Virus record (IMG/VR): IMGVR_UViG_3300032309_002930
Span: 1-64,000 of that record
Length of the DNA stretch: 64,000 nucleotides
From: a virus
Reading direction: 5' to 3' (one strand)
A model generated the notes under the pieces. The model ran no database searches. It was not told the DNA's origin and saw only the letters and a program-made list of their open reading frames with translations. Within the stretch, counting starts at the first letter, position 1, and the number at the start of each line of letters is the position of its first letter. A program made the translations under genes and the position numbers. Below are positions 48,217 to 57,252 of this stretch, in pieces.

Positions 48217-49115
48217 ATATTCACGAAGTGTTAACCAATATAGGTTATTCACTTAAGGATTGCGGAAAAGAATATAGAACAAGACCAATCTATAGAGATA
48301 GCGACAATGATTCTGTTTTAAGAATTTATAAAGACTCTGGAAATTGGGTTGATTTCAAAGAGAATATAAGTGGCGATTTCGCTAGTTTAATTAAACTTAG
48401 TTTAAAATTAGAAACTCAAGATCAAGCAAAAACATGGTTAAAAGAAAAGAACTTCGTAGGAACTACAGTTCTTAAAGATGAAAAACCAAAGATTAAATCT
48501 GCAAAAACTTTTGATAAAGATTTACTTTTGAAACTTAAAAAAGATCATTCTTATTGGATTAATAGAGGAGTATCACAAGAAACTTTAAACTTGTTTTTAG
48601 GTGGAGTAGCCGATAATGGAAAGATGAAGAATAGATATGTATTTCCAATTCTTAATAGCAAAAAAGATATTGTGGGATTTTCTGGAAGAGATTTGAATTC
48701 TCAAAGCAAAATTAAATGGAAACATTTGGGAGAAAAAATTAATTGGTGTTATCCTTTATTTTTGAATATTGATGAAATTCAAACTTCTAAAGAAGTATTC
48801 TTAGTAGAAAGTATTGGTGATTGTTTATCTTTATGGGAATCTGGAATTAAAAATACTATAGTCACTTTTGGGTTAGAAGTTAGCGTATCAATTTTAAATG
48901 TTTTACTAAAAGTAGATCCTACTAAAATTTATATATCATTTAACAATGATCAAGAAAAGAATAGCGCTGGTAATATTGCAGCAGATAAAGCTTATAATAA
49001 ATTATTAAGATATTTTGATTCAAAACAATTAGAAATTAAATTACCATCCAAGAAAGATTTCGGGGAAATGAATACCGAAGAAATATTACAATGGCAGAAG
49101 AAACCAAAAATTTAA
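48201..49115 (+). CDS. DNA primase with Toprim domain, zinc finger degenerate
   Basis: The 304-residue protein has an N-terminal CHC2-like module where the usual zinc cysteines are replaced (YRTRPIYRDSDNDSVLRIY, NWVDFKENISGDFASLIKL). RYVFPILNSKKDIVGFSGRD and the Toprim core FLVESIGDCLSLW (Glu), TIVTFGLEVS and IYISFNND (D-x-D replaced by N-N-D) follow. It lacks a separate helicase-binding domain, so it would work with DnaB 16 bases upstream of thyX's neighbour. The length fits a phage primase. It overlaps the Cas4-like gene by 25 bases. Confidence 0.83.
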   Translation: MESGINIHEVLTNIGYSLKDCGKEYRTRPIYRDSDNDSVLRIYKDSGNWVDFKENISGDFASLIKLSLKLETQDQAKTWLKEKNFVGTTVLKDEKPKIKSAKTFDKDLLLKLKKDHSYWINRGVSQETLNLFLGGVADNGKMKNRYVFPILNSKKDIVGFSGRDLNSQSKIKWKHLGEKINWCYPLFLNIDEIQTSKEVFLVESIGDCLSLWESGIKNTIVTFGLEVSVSILNVLLKVDPTKIYISFNNDQEKNSAGNIAADKAYNKLLRYFDSKQLEIKLPSKKDFGEMNTEEILQWQKKPKI

Positions 49116-50053
49116 AAGTTCTTTCAGCTTCTAGAATCAAAACTCTTGAAACCTGTTCTTGGGTTTACTGGAATAACTATCATACTAAAGTTCCACAATC
49201 TCAAAATGATGGAGCTTTAAGAGGAACTATTTGTCATACAGTTTTCGAATTACTTTTAAACAAAAGACATCTTAATAATTACAAAAGAATAATAAAAAAG
49301 AACGCAATTAATGGAGATAAAGGTGTTGATGCACTAGTTAAGAAATTAGCGAAAAAAGTTAAGCTAGATGATAGTAATTATAAATTATTAAATGATATGA
49401 TTTTGGTAGGTTTAAAGCATGATTTCTTTGGTGAAGCTGGAGATATAGTTAAACCAGAATATCCATTTGATATTGAAAGTCAAGAGCCTAAATATCGTAT
49501 CCGAGGTTTTATAGATAAGCCAATTAAAACCAAAAAAGAAATGCATATAATCGACTACAAGAGCTCCAAATATAAATTCAGGGGTGATGACCTTGAGGCT
49601 AATATTCAAGCTATGATGTATAGTCTAGCGAGTAAAAAATTATGGCCAAAATTAAAGCCTATTGTAAAGTTCTTATTTCTTAGATTTCCAAAGCAACCTA
49701 TTCAAGAATTAACTTTTACTGATGAGCAAATTACTGGATTTGAGCACTATTTAGAGCATATCAATGACTATGTTGATAAGTTTGATGAAAATTCTGCGAA
49801 AGCAAATTTTGCAATAGATAATGAAAAAAATAAATGGATGTGCAAAATAGGTGGCTGGAAATGTCCATATAAAGATCCTTATGAATATTATGTTAAATTA
49901 AATGACAAAGGCGAAGTAGTTGAAACAAGTTTAGAGGATAACTTTAAAGATGTTAAAGGATTTAAAGTAGAAACTAGAAAATATGAAGGTTGTCCAAAAT
50001 GGCCACAGCTTAAACAAGGTGAGAATCATGATGCTTTTGCTGATTTAAATTAG
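49091..50053 (+). CDS. Cas4/RecB-like PD-(D/E)XK nuclease with probable Fe-S cluster
   Basis: The 320-residue protein has SASRIKTLETCSWVYWNNY (first Cys), GALRGTICHTVFELLL (nuclease His), RIRGFIDKPI (Asp) and MHIIDYKSSKYKF (E/D-x-K core), then WMCKIGGWKCPYKD and YEGCPKW carrying the C-terminal Cys trio. This Cys-nuclease-Cys3 pattern is that of Cas4 and AddB-type nucleases. No CRISPR array or cas gene is present, so a DNA end-processing role in replication-recombination is likely. It ends DAFADLN. Confidence 0.85.
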   Translation: MAEETKNLKVLSASRIKTLETCSWVYWNNYHTKVPQSQNDGALRGTICHTVFELLLNKRHLNNYKRIIKKNAINGDKGVDALVKKLAKKVKLDDSNYKLLNDMILVGLKHDFFGEAGDIVKPEYPFDIESQEPKYRIRGFIDKPIKTKKEMHIIDYKSSKYKFRGDDLEANIQAMMYSLASKKLWPKLKPIVKFLFLRFPKQPIQELTFTDEQITGFEHYLEHINDYVDKFDENSAKANFAIDNEKNKWMCKIGGWKCPYKDPYEYYVKLNDKGEVVETSLEDNFKDVKGFKVETRKYEGCPKWPQLKQGENHDAFADLN

Positions 50054-50056
50054 CTA

Positions 50057-50085
50057 TTGACACTATAATATATATTAATTATAAT
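50057..50085 (+). promoter_or_regulatory. Sigma70-type promoter of the polymerase unit
   Basis: TTGACA (50057-50062), 17 bases, TATAAT (50080-50085), then six bases to the ATG at 50092. Both hexamers are perfect. Confidence 0.87.
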
Positions 50086-50091
50086 ACCCAA

Positions 50092-50844
50092 ATGGAAGTA
50101 TTGCCATTATTTAAGTCTCATTTTAGTATTGGAAGATCTATTCTTACTCTTGAAGATGAAGAGAAAGAAGAAAATCAACCAGATTCTATTATAGATATAG
50201 CTAAAGATAATAATTTAAAAGAAGTTAATTTAGTTGAAGATAATATGACTTCGTTTTTGCAAGCTTATACTAATACTAAGAAGTATAATATTAACTTAAG
50301 ATATGGATTAAGAATTTCTATAAATGATGATATGAACGAAAGGTCAGAAGAGTCTCGCCAAAAAACTTCTAAAGTAGTTATATTTTTTAAAAATGAACAA
50401 GGCTACAAAGATTTAATTAAAATATTTTCAACCGCTGCAAAAGATGGTTTTTATTATGAACCAAGAATAGACTTCAAAACTTTAAAATCATTATGGAGCG
50501 ACAAGAATTTGCTATTATGTATTCCATTTTATGATTCTTTTATTTTTAACAATACATTAAGGAGTATGGTTTGTGTACCAGACTTAGAATTCACCAAACC
50601 AATATTATTTATTGAAAATAATAGCCTTCCATTTGATCATATTATTAAGAATAAAGTTTTAGCTTACGCCAAAGCTAATAAATTAGAAATGTTAAATACT
50701 AAAAGCATCTACTATAAAAATGGCAAGGATTTTAAAGCGTATTTAACCTTCAGATGTATTAATAATCGAACCACTTTAAATAAACCAGAATTATCACATA
50801 TGACCAGCAATCGATTTTCTTTTGAAAGCCTAAATATTAAATGA
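50092..50844 (+). CDS. DNA polymerase III alpha, N-terminal PHP-like domain as a separate protein
   Basis: The 250-residue protein matches the PHP region of DnaE by order of segments: FKSHFSIG near the start, IAKDNNLKEVNLVEDN, NLRYGLRI, then NEQGYKDLIKIFSTAAKDG and FYYEPRIDFKTL, which correspond to the DnaE 'NExGYxNLxxLxSxAxxxGFYxxPRID' segment. The PHP metal ligands (HxHxxxSxxDG and TDHG) are not conserved, so it is probably not an active phosphoesterase. It is encoded apart from the catalytic core at 52182. Its stop overlaps the next gene (ATGA). Confidence 0.82.
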   Translation: MEVLPLFKSHFSIGRSILTLEDEEKEENQPDSIIDIAKDNNLKEVNLVEDNMTSFLQAYTNTKKYNINLRYGLRISINDDMNERSEESRQKTSKVVIFFKNEQGYKDLIKIFSTAAKDGFYYEPRIDFKTLKSLWSDKNLLLCIPFYDSFIFNNTLRSMVCVPDLEFTKPILFIENNSLPFDHIIKNKVLAYAKANKLEMLNTKSIYYKNGKDFKAYLTFRCINNRTTLNKPELSHMTSNRFSFESLNIK

Positions 50845-51329
50845 ATAAAAAAGTAAATGAGTATGGCACTAAATGCCGACAAAGAGAAGATACAGAAGAT
50901 CGTCTTATAGACTATAGAAACTGGAAGTATAAACAAAAATATTTATGGACTACAGATTTAGACCAAATAGAATGGACCAAACAAAATGGCGAAGATATTC
51001 CAGTAGCAATTTTAGAAATGACCAGAATAGATAATGATTATTCAATACCACCAAATTCATATTTTGATAGCATAATAGAAAGAATGTTCACTAGAGATAC
51101 TCAAGGAAGAAAAGCCGTTATTTTAGCCGATAAATTAAATGTGCCAGCTTTTATTGTAGCTTATTTAAAAAATATGACTTACTTTATAATGTATGATATG
51201 AAAAAAAGAGATGGATGGAAAGTTTTAAATGAAGATGAATACATAGACTGGCATTATAAAATTAGAAATATAGAAAGACCTATTCAGAAAACTCAAATAG
51301 AAGAAGATCCTTTCGCGGATATAATTTAA
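50841..51329 (+). CDS. Unidentified protein between polymerase modules (162 aa)
   Basis: The protein has YRNWKYKQKYLWTTDLDQIEW, IPVAILEMTRIDNDYSIPP and LADKLNVPAFIVAYLKNMTYF. The 'DLDQIEW...VAILEMT' arrangement hints at a restriction-endonuclease-like fold, but the evidence is weak. It ends with the acidic tail EEDPFADII, similar in character to the tails of replication partners. It is co-translated with the PHP-like gene and sits where a single polymerase gene would have an internal region. Confidence 0.65.
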   Translation: MNKKVNEYGTKCRQREDTEDRLIDYRNWKYKQKYLWTTDLDQIEWTKQNGEDIPVAILEMTRIDNDYSIPPNSYFDSIIERMFTRDTQGRKAVILADKLNVPAFIVAYLKNMTYFIMYDMKKRDGWKVLNEDEYIDWHYKIRNIERPIQKTQIEEDPFADII

Positions 51330-51330
51330 T

Positions 51331-51969
51331 ATGGACGAGCATTTATTAAGATACGATAAAAGTAAAACTTTTGTTTTTATTGATTTAGAAACATTTAATC
51401 TTTGTTTGAATTTCTGCCATAATCTACCTTGGCAAATTGGAATGATAAAAGCTAAAGGTGATTTTAAAATTGATAGCAAGAATTTTTATATTAAATGGAA
51501 TACTGATTTAAAGATCAGTGATGATGCAGCGAGAATAACAAGATACGACCACAAGAAAGTGCAAAGAGAAGGTCTTGATATTAAAGAAGCGTTTCCCACA
51601 ATAAAAGATTGGTTAGATCATGCGGATTATATTGTTGGACATAATATTCTTGGTTTTGATATTTTCTTAATTAAAGAACTATATGAATCCATGGGTTGTC
51701 ATTGGGATCATTTAATGAATAAGATAATTGATACTAATTGCATGGCTAGAGGAATAAAATATGGAACTCCATATAAACCTAATACTGATTTATTAGAATA
51801 TCAATATAAAACGTATCATACAAAACGAAAAGATGTAAAAAGTAGCTTGACATTCCTTGGTAAAGAGAATAGTATAGATCATGACTATGATAAATTGCAT
51901 GATGCAATTAACGATCTTGACCTTAATTTAAAAGTTTGGAATAAATTAAAGTGGCAAATTGAGTTATAA
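51331..51969 (+). CDS. DEDD 3'-5' exonuclease (DnaQ-like proofreader)
   Basis: The 212-residue protein has FVFIDLETFN (Exo I, D-x-E), IVGHNILGFDIFLIKEL (Exo II, D) and HDAINDLDLNLKVWNKL (Exo III-type). It would proofread for the separate polymerase core, as DnaQ does for DnaE in bacteria. In PolC this domain is inserted within PHP, whereas here it is an independent gene in the middle of the polymerase operon. Confidence 0.86.
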   Translation: MDEHLLRYDKSKTFVFIDLETFNLCLNFCHNLPWQIGMIKAKGDFKIDSKNFYIKWNTDLKISDDAARITRYDHKKVQREGLDIKEAFPTIKDWLDHADYIVGHNILGFDIFLIKELYESMGCHWDHLMNKIIDTNCMARGIKYGTPYKPNTDLLEYQYKTYHTKRKDVKSSLTFLGKENSIDHDYDKLHDAINDLDLNLKVWNKLKWQIEL

Positions 51970-51970
51970 T

Positions 51971-52192
51971 ATGGGATCTTTAGATGATGTATATGATTTG
52001 ACGCAAAAGCTAGAAGATAATGGCATAGAGTATCTTCTTATAACTGTTCAAAAGGGCAAAAAGCAAGGCAAAGCAGATGTATTCTTTCATTTAAAAGATA
52101 AGTCCTCTATGAGAATTCTGGCTACTGGATTATCGGCTTTTGACAAAGAAATAGATAAAATACAAAAAGAAGAGGAAGAAGATGACGAATAA
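51971..52192 (+). CDS. Small acidic protein of the polymerase operon (73 aa)
   Basis: I start it at 51971 (MGSLDDVYDLTQKLEDNGIE), directly after the exonuclease stop. The sequence YLLITVQKGKKQGKADVFFHL followed by the acidic end QKEEEEDDE suggests a small folded domain with a tail. It overlaps the polymerase core start by 11 bases. The function is unknown. Confidence 0.7.
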   Translation: MGSLDDVYDLTQKLEDNGIEYLLITVQKGKKQGKADVFFHLKDKSSMRILATGLSAFDKEIDKIQKEEEEDDE

Positions 52193-54743
52193 AGATTTTA
52201 ATAGTTTATTTGATCAAGTAGATTTAGCTCTTTATGGAGTAAGACTTCCAGAGTTTAAAATTGATAATGAATACAAGCATGACTTAGAAGTAAGTGAAGA
52301 TGTATCAAATTACGAATTTCTTAGAGCATTAGCTTTAAAAGGTTTTAAAAAATTAAATCTTAAGAAAGACTCAGATTTATATAAAAAATATATTGAAAGA
52401 GCAAAGTACGAATTAGAAACTCTTAAAGAACTAGAGTTTATTGATTATATTATTTTGGTTTGGAGTGTTATTGATTATTGTAATAAGAACAATATTCCAG
52501 TTGGATTAGGTAGAGGTTCAGCAGCGGGTTCTCTGATATTATATCTAATCGGGGTTACTCAAATTGATCCAGTTAAATATGATCTTTATTTCGAAAGATT
52601 TATATCCAAGATTAGAGCTAAAAAGCAAGTCGTTGATGGAGTAACCTATTTGGATGGCAGTTTAATGTGTGACGTAGATTTGGATATTTGTTATTATAAT
52701 AGACATAAAGTTCTACAATACCTAGAAGAACAATTCAAAGGTAAGACTAGCAAGATTTTAACATTAAATACATTAAGCGGAAAATTATTGATTAAAGAGT
52801 GCGGAAAAATTGTTGGAGAAAAATCAGAACAAGAGATGACGGAAGTATCATCTTTGATTCCTAAAATCTTCGGACAAGTTAAAGATATCACTACAGCTTA
52901 TGACGATGTACCTAAATTTAAAGAATGGTGCGACAATAATAAAGATATTTATGCTATTGCTCTTAGACTAAGGAACTTAATTAAAAATAAAGGTGTTCAT
53001 CCATCTGGAGTTTTGTTGTCTTATAATGATCTAGAGAATTCTTGTCCAACTGAATTATCTGGAGATAAAGAAGCAGTATCAAGTTTTGACATGAGCTGGG
53101 TTTCATTATTTAATATTAAACTTGACATTCTAGGTTTAAGAAGCGTTTCTGTAGTAGATGACGTTTGTAAAAGTATTGGTAAAAAAATAACGGACATTGA
53201 TTTAAATGATGAATCGATCTATAGAAATCTACAAGATTTAAGAAATCCTCATGGTCTATTCCAGATTGAAGCGGAAACTAATTTTAAAGTTTGTCAAAAA
53301 GTTAAGCCCAAGAATCTAGAAGAATTAAGCGGAGTTTTAGCTTTAGCTAGACCTGGAGCTTTGCAATTTGCAGATAAATATGCTGCTCATACTAATTTTC
53401 AACAATCAGAAAGTATTCATCCATTCTTTGATGATATATTAAAAGATACTGGTGGAGTAGCTTTATACCAAGAGCAATTAATGAAGATGGCTAATAAGAT
53501 TGGATTCACGCTGGATGAAGCAGAAATCTTAAGAAGAATTGTAGGTAAAAAGAAAACAGAAGAAATTAAAGCTTGGAAGAAGAAGATTGAAGATAAGATT
53601 AAACAAAATAAACTTCCAAAAGAAGTAGGAGAAATCTTATGGAAAATCTTGGAGGATTCAGCAAACTATTCATTTAATAAATCGCATTCAATTGCTTATG
53701 CAGCTTTAGCCGCGATTACTATTTATTTGAAGTTTAATTATCCTCAACAATTCTTTTTGTCTCTATTAAAGATGACCAGAAACGAACCAGATCCAATTGG
53801 TGAAATATCTAAGATTCAAAAAGAAATGGGACATTTTGATATTAAATTATTAAAACCCCATATTATTAAATCTGAAATGGATTTCTCTATAGAAGGTTCA
53901 GATATCAGATTTGGACTATTATCAATTAAAGGCATTTCAGATAAATCAATTGAAAAGCTAAACGGATTTAGAAATAAGTATTCTAATAAGTTTGAAATTT
54001 TTCAAGCAGCAGAAGAAGCAGATCTTAATATTGGAGTATTGTGCTCCTTAATTCAAGCTGGAGCTTTAACTGGATTTAAACAATCTAGAAGTAAAATAGT
54101 ACTAGAAGCACAACTTTGGAATATATTAACAGCAAAAGAAAAGAAGTATTCGATTTCATTTGCAGAGCAATTTGATTATGATCTTATTAGAATTATTAAA
54201 CATTTAAATACATTTACTGATGAAAAAAATAAAGTTATAATTAAGAGTTCTAGATTAGATACAATTAAATCTAAATATGAACCTTACCTTAAAATCTACA
54301 ATCAAAATAGTAAAAGTGAAAGTTTCGCTAATTGGTATTATGAAAAGAGACTTTTAGGTTATACTTACGAAAGAACATTAAAAGATATTTTTCACGAAAA
54401 GAGAGAAGACTTATTGAGTATTAACGAAATACTTGATTCACCAGTTAATACAAAAATAGCATTGGTCGGAGAGATAACAGATGTATACTCTGGAACATCA
54501 AAGAATGAAAAGAAAACAAAATACTTAAGACTTAAAGTATCCGATGAAACTGGAGATATTACTGTATTATTATTTAACGATAAGATAGAAAATTGTAAAA
54601 CTCTTAATGGTAATAAAAATCCAGATGAAAAGAATATTGTAATAGTTAAGGGCATCAAAAAAGAAGATTGTATATTTGCTGATTTAGTGGCAATTCAAGA
54701 TCATGAAATATATATGAAATTAAGCGAAATTAAAAAGATTTGA
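52182..54743 (+). CDS. dnaE: DNA polymerase III alpha subunit, catalytic core (DnaE-type)
   Basis: The 853-residue protein starts past the PHP domain. Pol III family features are in order: YELETLKELEFIDYIILVW, PVGLGRGSAAGSL, QIDPVKYDLYFERF, and the catalytic MCDVDLDICYYNRHKV (two Asp in D-x-D), then LNTLSGKLLIKECGK. Later come GVHPSGVLLSYNDL, SFDMSWVSLFNIKLDILGLRSV, LARPGALQFADKYA, GVALYQEQLMKMA, FNKSHSIAYAALAAITIYLK and a C-terminal OB fold (IALVGEITDVYSG, TGDITVLLFNDK). It copies the phage genome. The absent N-terminus is supplied by 50092-50844. Confidence 0.94.
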   Translation: MTNKDFNSLFDQVDLALYGVRLPEFKIDNEYKHDLEVSEDVSNYEFLRALALKGFKKLNLKKDSDLYKKYIERAKYELETLKELEFIDYIILVWSVIDYCNKNNIPVGLGRGSAAGSLILYLIGVTQIDPVKYDLYFERFISKIRAKKQVVDGVTYLDGSLMCDVDLDICYYNRHKVLQYLEEQFKGKTSKILTLNTLSGKLLIKECGKIVGEKSEQEMTEVSSLIPKIFGQVKDITTAYDDVPKFKEWCDNNKDIYAIALRLRNLIKNKGVHPSGVLLSYNDLENSCPTELSGDKEAVSSFDMSWVSLFNIKLDILGLRSVSVVDDVCKSIGKKITDIDLNDESIYRNLQDLRNPHGLFQIEAETNFKVCQKVKPKNLEELSGVLALARPGALQFADKYAAHTNFQQSESIHPFFDDILKDTGGVALYQEQLMKMANKIGFTLDEAEILRRIVGKKKTEEIKAWKKKIEDKIKQNKLPKEVGEILWKILEDSANYSFNKSHSIAYAALAAITIYLKFNYPQQFFLSLLKMTRNEPDPIGEISKIQKEMGHFDIKLLKPHIIKSEMDFSIEGSDIRFGLLSIKGISDKSIEKLNGFRNKYSNKFEIFQAAEEADLNIGVLCSLIQAGALTGFKQSRSKIVLEAQLWNILTAKEKKYSISFAEQFDYDLIRIIKHLNTFTDEKNKVIIKSSRLDTIKSKYEPYLKIYNQNSKSESFANWYYEKRLLGYTYERTLKDIFHEKREDLLSINEILDSPVNTKIALVGEITDVYSGTSKNEKKTKYLRLKVSDETGDITVLLFNDKIENCKTLNGNKNPDEKNIVIVKGIKKEDCIFADLVAIQDHEIYMKLSEIKKI

Positions 54744-54768
54744 CATTTTATTAAACATAATATATTAT
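54740..54768 (+). promoter_or_regulatory. Sigma70-type promoter of the 54775 gene
   Basis: TTGACA (54740-54745), 17 bases, TATTAT (54763-54768), then six bases to the ATG at 54775. The -35 box overlaps the stop of the polymerase gene. Confidence 0.83.
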
Positions 54769-54774
54769 CACTAT

Positions 54775-55323
54775 ATGATATCATTCTACAAACCTAATAG
54801 TAAAAATACTGGAACTGCTTGCAGCTTTACAGTAAACTCAAAAGATGCTTCAATTTGGAGTTCATTAATTAAACAGTCTTCTTGGAATGAAGCCAAGAAA
54901 ATTGGTTCATTTTCTGAAAATCAAAATAACCCAAATAAAAGTGTTAAAATTAAATTTTCTCTAACAGAAGCCGCTGGCCTTTTAGATGCTCTAGAAAGAA
55001 ATAGTGAATTTTCAGCATACCATACATCAGAAAAACAATCCACACAAATTAAATTATCTCCTTATCTTCGAGATGATAAGCAAGTTGGATTCTCTTATAT
55101 GGTATCTAAAACAGATAAGCAAAATAGTGAAAATAAACAGTCATATCTAATTGGTTTTTATTTTAATGAAGCACGTTTATTGAAACAGTTTTTATCTTAC
55201 GCATTGGATTCTGTATTTGAATCTCAAAGAATAGAAACAATTAAAAAACTTAAAAATTCTAAAAAAGATAATGACGAAGATCAAAATGATACCAAAGTTG
55301 ATAATGATGGCGAGCTTTGGTAA
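54775..55323 (+). CDS. Putative ssDNA-binding protein
   Basis: The 182-residue protein begins FYKPNSKNTGTACSFTVNSK and alternates strands and basic/aromatic residues (NPNKSVKIKFSLTEAAGLLD, QVGFSYMVSKTD, SYLIGFYFNEARLLKQFL). It then has a Lys/Asp-rich linker and ends DNDGELW. The mix of beta-rich core plus acidic hydrophobic tail, its position right after the polymerase and its strong promoter fit an SSB. No OB-fold motif can be proved by eye. The tail NDGELW resembles the DnaB tail NDGELL. Confidence 0.55.
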   Translation: MISFYKPNSKNTGTACSFTVNSKDASIWSSLIKQSSWNEAKKIGSFSENQNNPNKSVKIKFSLTEAAGLLDALERNSEFSAYHTSEKQSTQIKLSPYLRDDKQVGFSYMVSKTDKQNSENKQSYLIGFYFNEARLLKQFLSYALDSVFESQRIETIKKLKNSKKDNDEDQNDTKVDNDGELW

Positions 55324-57245
55324 TGTCTAGAAAAAAGAAATTTTTATATCATTCTGATTTTGCTTTAGCTAAAACTGGCTTTGGCAGAGTATCGAAATCT
55401 CTTTTAACTTACTTATATAAAACTGGTAAATATGATATCGTACATTATTGCTGTGGTATGCAAGAAGGTAATGCTGATCTATCAAAAACACCTTGGAAAT
55501 CTTTAGGAACATTACCAAATTCTCAAGCCGAAATAGAGCAGCTAAACAAAGATCCTAATCAAGCTAGAATGGCTAGTTATGGATCTTATTATATAGATAA
55601 AATTATTGAAACTGAAAAACCAGATGTTTATGTTGCTGCTCAAGATATTTGGGGAGTAGATTATAGCATAGCAAAACCTTGGTTTAGCAAAATTAAATCA
55701 GCGATTTGGACAACTCTTGACTCTTTGCCAATATTACCATCAGCAGTTTCATGCGCTTCAAAATTAAAAAACTACTGGATTTGGAGCGATTTTGCTACAA
55801 AAGCCTTACATGATTTAGGTCATAAAGATGTAAAAACGATGCATGGTCCAATTGATATAAATAATTTTTATAGATTATCTGAGGATGAAAGAAAAAATTT
55901 AAGAATTAAAAATAATATTAATCCAAACGCTTTTATTATTGGTTTTGTTTTTAGAAATCAATTAAGGAAAAGTGTTCCAAATCTATTAGAAGGTTACGCC
56001 ATGTGGAAGGCAAGAAATCCAGAAGTTAAAAATACTTATTTGCTTTTACACACTCATTGGGGTGAAGGATGGAATATTTATAAATTAGCAGAGGAATATA
56101 ATATACCAAAACAAGAAATATTAACAACCTACGTTTGCAGAACTTGTGGTAATTATGAAATAAAAAATTTTACTGGACAAGAACTTAATTGCAAATTTTG
56201 TAAAGCTGAAAAATCTCAAATAACTACTAATGTAGGAATTGGAATTAGTGAAAAGCAACTTAATGAAGTTTATAATTTAATGGATGTATATTGCCATCCA
56301 TTTACAAGTGGTGGACAAGAAATACCAATTCAAGAAGCCAAATTGACAGAACTTATTACTTTAGTTACAAATTATAGTTGTGGAGAAGAAATGTGTCTAG
56401 AGGAAGCTAATTCGCTACCTTTAGATTGGGCAGAATATAGAGAACATGGTACAGAATTTAGGAAGGCTTCAACTTTACCAAGTTCTATAGCTAAACAATT
56501 ACAAAAAGTATGGAAAATGCCGATAGAAAAAAGAAGAGAAATAGGCAAAGAAGCGAGAGAATGGACAATAGATAATTATTCATCCGAAGTCATTGGTGAA
56601 AAATTTGAAGAATTTATAGATTCAGCGGATTTTGCTGATTATAGTGATATATCAGTACAGCCAGAACAGCAAGATCCTTTATGCAAAATTCCACTAATAC
56701 AAGATAATTCTGAATGGTTAAAAGCTTTATATGCTAAAATCTTAAAAAGACCAGAAGTAGATGAAAATGATGATGGCCATAAATATTGGATGCAAGAATT
56801 ATCAAAAGGACAAAAGCGAGAAGATATTGAAAATTACTTTAGACAAGTAGCTTGGCAAGAAAATCAAAAGAATAAAAAAATAGAGTTCAAAGATCTTTTA
56901 GATAAAGATGATGATGGCAAAAGAATTTTGTATGTTATACCAGAAGATGAATCTGATGTATTTATTAGTACTAGTTTATTTCCATCAATTAAAAGATTAT
57001 ATCCAGATTATAATTTATATGTTGCTACTAAAAATGAATATTTTGATATTTTAGATGGCAATAATAATGTTCATAAAGTTATACCTTTCGTTCCTCAAAT
57101 GGAAAATCAGATATGGTGTGAAGGTAATAAAGATTTCAAAGGCTATTTTGAAATTGCATTTTTACCTTATTTTGGAACACAAAAAATATTAAATTATCTT
57201 CATAATGGAAAAGATAAAATTGAATTTGATATAAAGAATTTTTAA
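55323..57245 (+). CDS. Multi-domain glycosyltransferase: GT-B with zinc ribbon, DUF4214-like and start of a GT9-like domain
   Basis: The 640-residue protein starts MSRKKKFLYHSDFALAKTGF, a GT4-type N-terminus. The second Rossmann part has AFIIGFVFRNQLRKSVPNLL and GISEKQLNEVYNLMDVYCHP, QEIPIQEAKLTE. Between them is an unusual zinc ribbon (YVCRTCGNYE, LNCKFCKAEK). At ~470-530 a helical DUF4214-like part (EWLKALYAKILKRPEVDEND) follows, then RILYVIPEDESDVFISTSLF, which begins a GT9-like fold. The gene stops in the middle of that fold, and the next gene continues it. The start is the ATG in TAATG. Confidence 0.78.
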   Translation: MSRKKKFLYHSDFALAKTGFGRVSKSLLTYLYKTGKYDIVHYCCGMQEGNADLSKTPWKSLGTLPNSQAEIEQLNKDPNQARMASYGSYYIDKIIETEKPDVYVAAQDIWGVDYSIAKPWFSKIKSAIWTTLDSLPILPSAVSCASKLKNYWIWSDFATKALHDLGHKDVKTMHGPIDINNFYRLSEDERKNLRIKNNINPNAFIIGFVFRNQLRKSVPNLLEGYAMWKARNPEVKNTYLLLHTHWGEGWNIYKLAEEYNIPKQEILTTYVCRTCGNYEIKNFTGQELNCKFCKAEKSQITTNVGIGISEKQLNEVYNLMDVYCHPFTSGGQEIPIQEAKLTELITLVTNYSCGEEMCLEEANSLPLDWAEYREHGTEFRKASTLPSSIAKQLQKVWKMPIEKRREIGKEAREWTIDNYSSEVIGEKFEEFIDSADFADYSDISVQPEQQDPLCKIPLIQDNSEWLKALYAKILKRPEVDENDDGHKYWMQELSKGQKREDIENYFRQVAWQENQKNKKIEFKDLLDKDDDGKRILYVIPEDESDVFISTSLFPSIKRLYPDYNLYVATKNEYFDILDGNNNVHKVIPFVPQMENQIWCEGNKDFKGYFEIAFLPYFGTQKILNYLHNGKDKIEFDIKNF

Positions 57246-57252
57246 TATATAT

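Noticed and set aside
49091-50053. CRISPR-Cas system (Cas4-like protein)
   Set aside because: No repeat-spacer array and no other cas gene is seen. Cas4-like nucleases are common in phage replication blocks.
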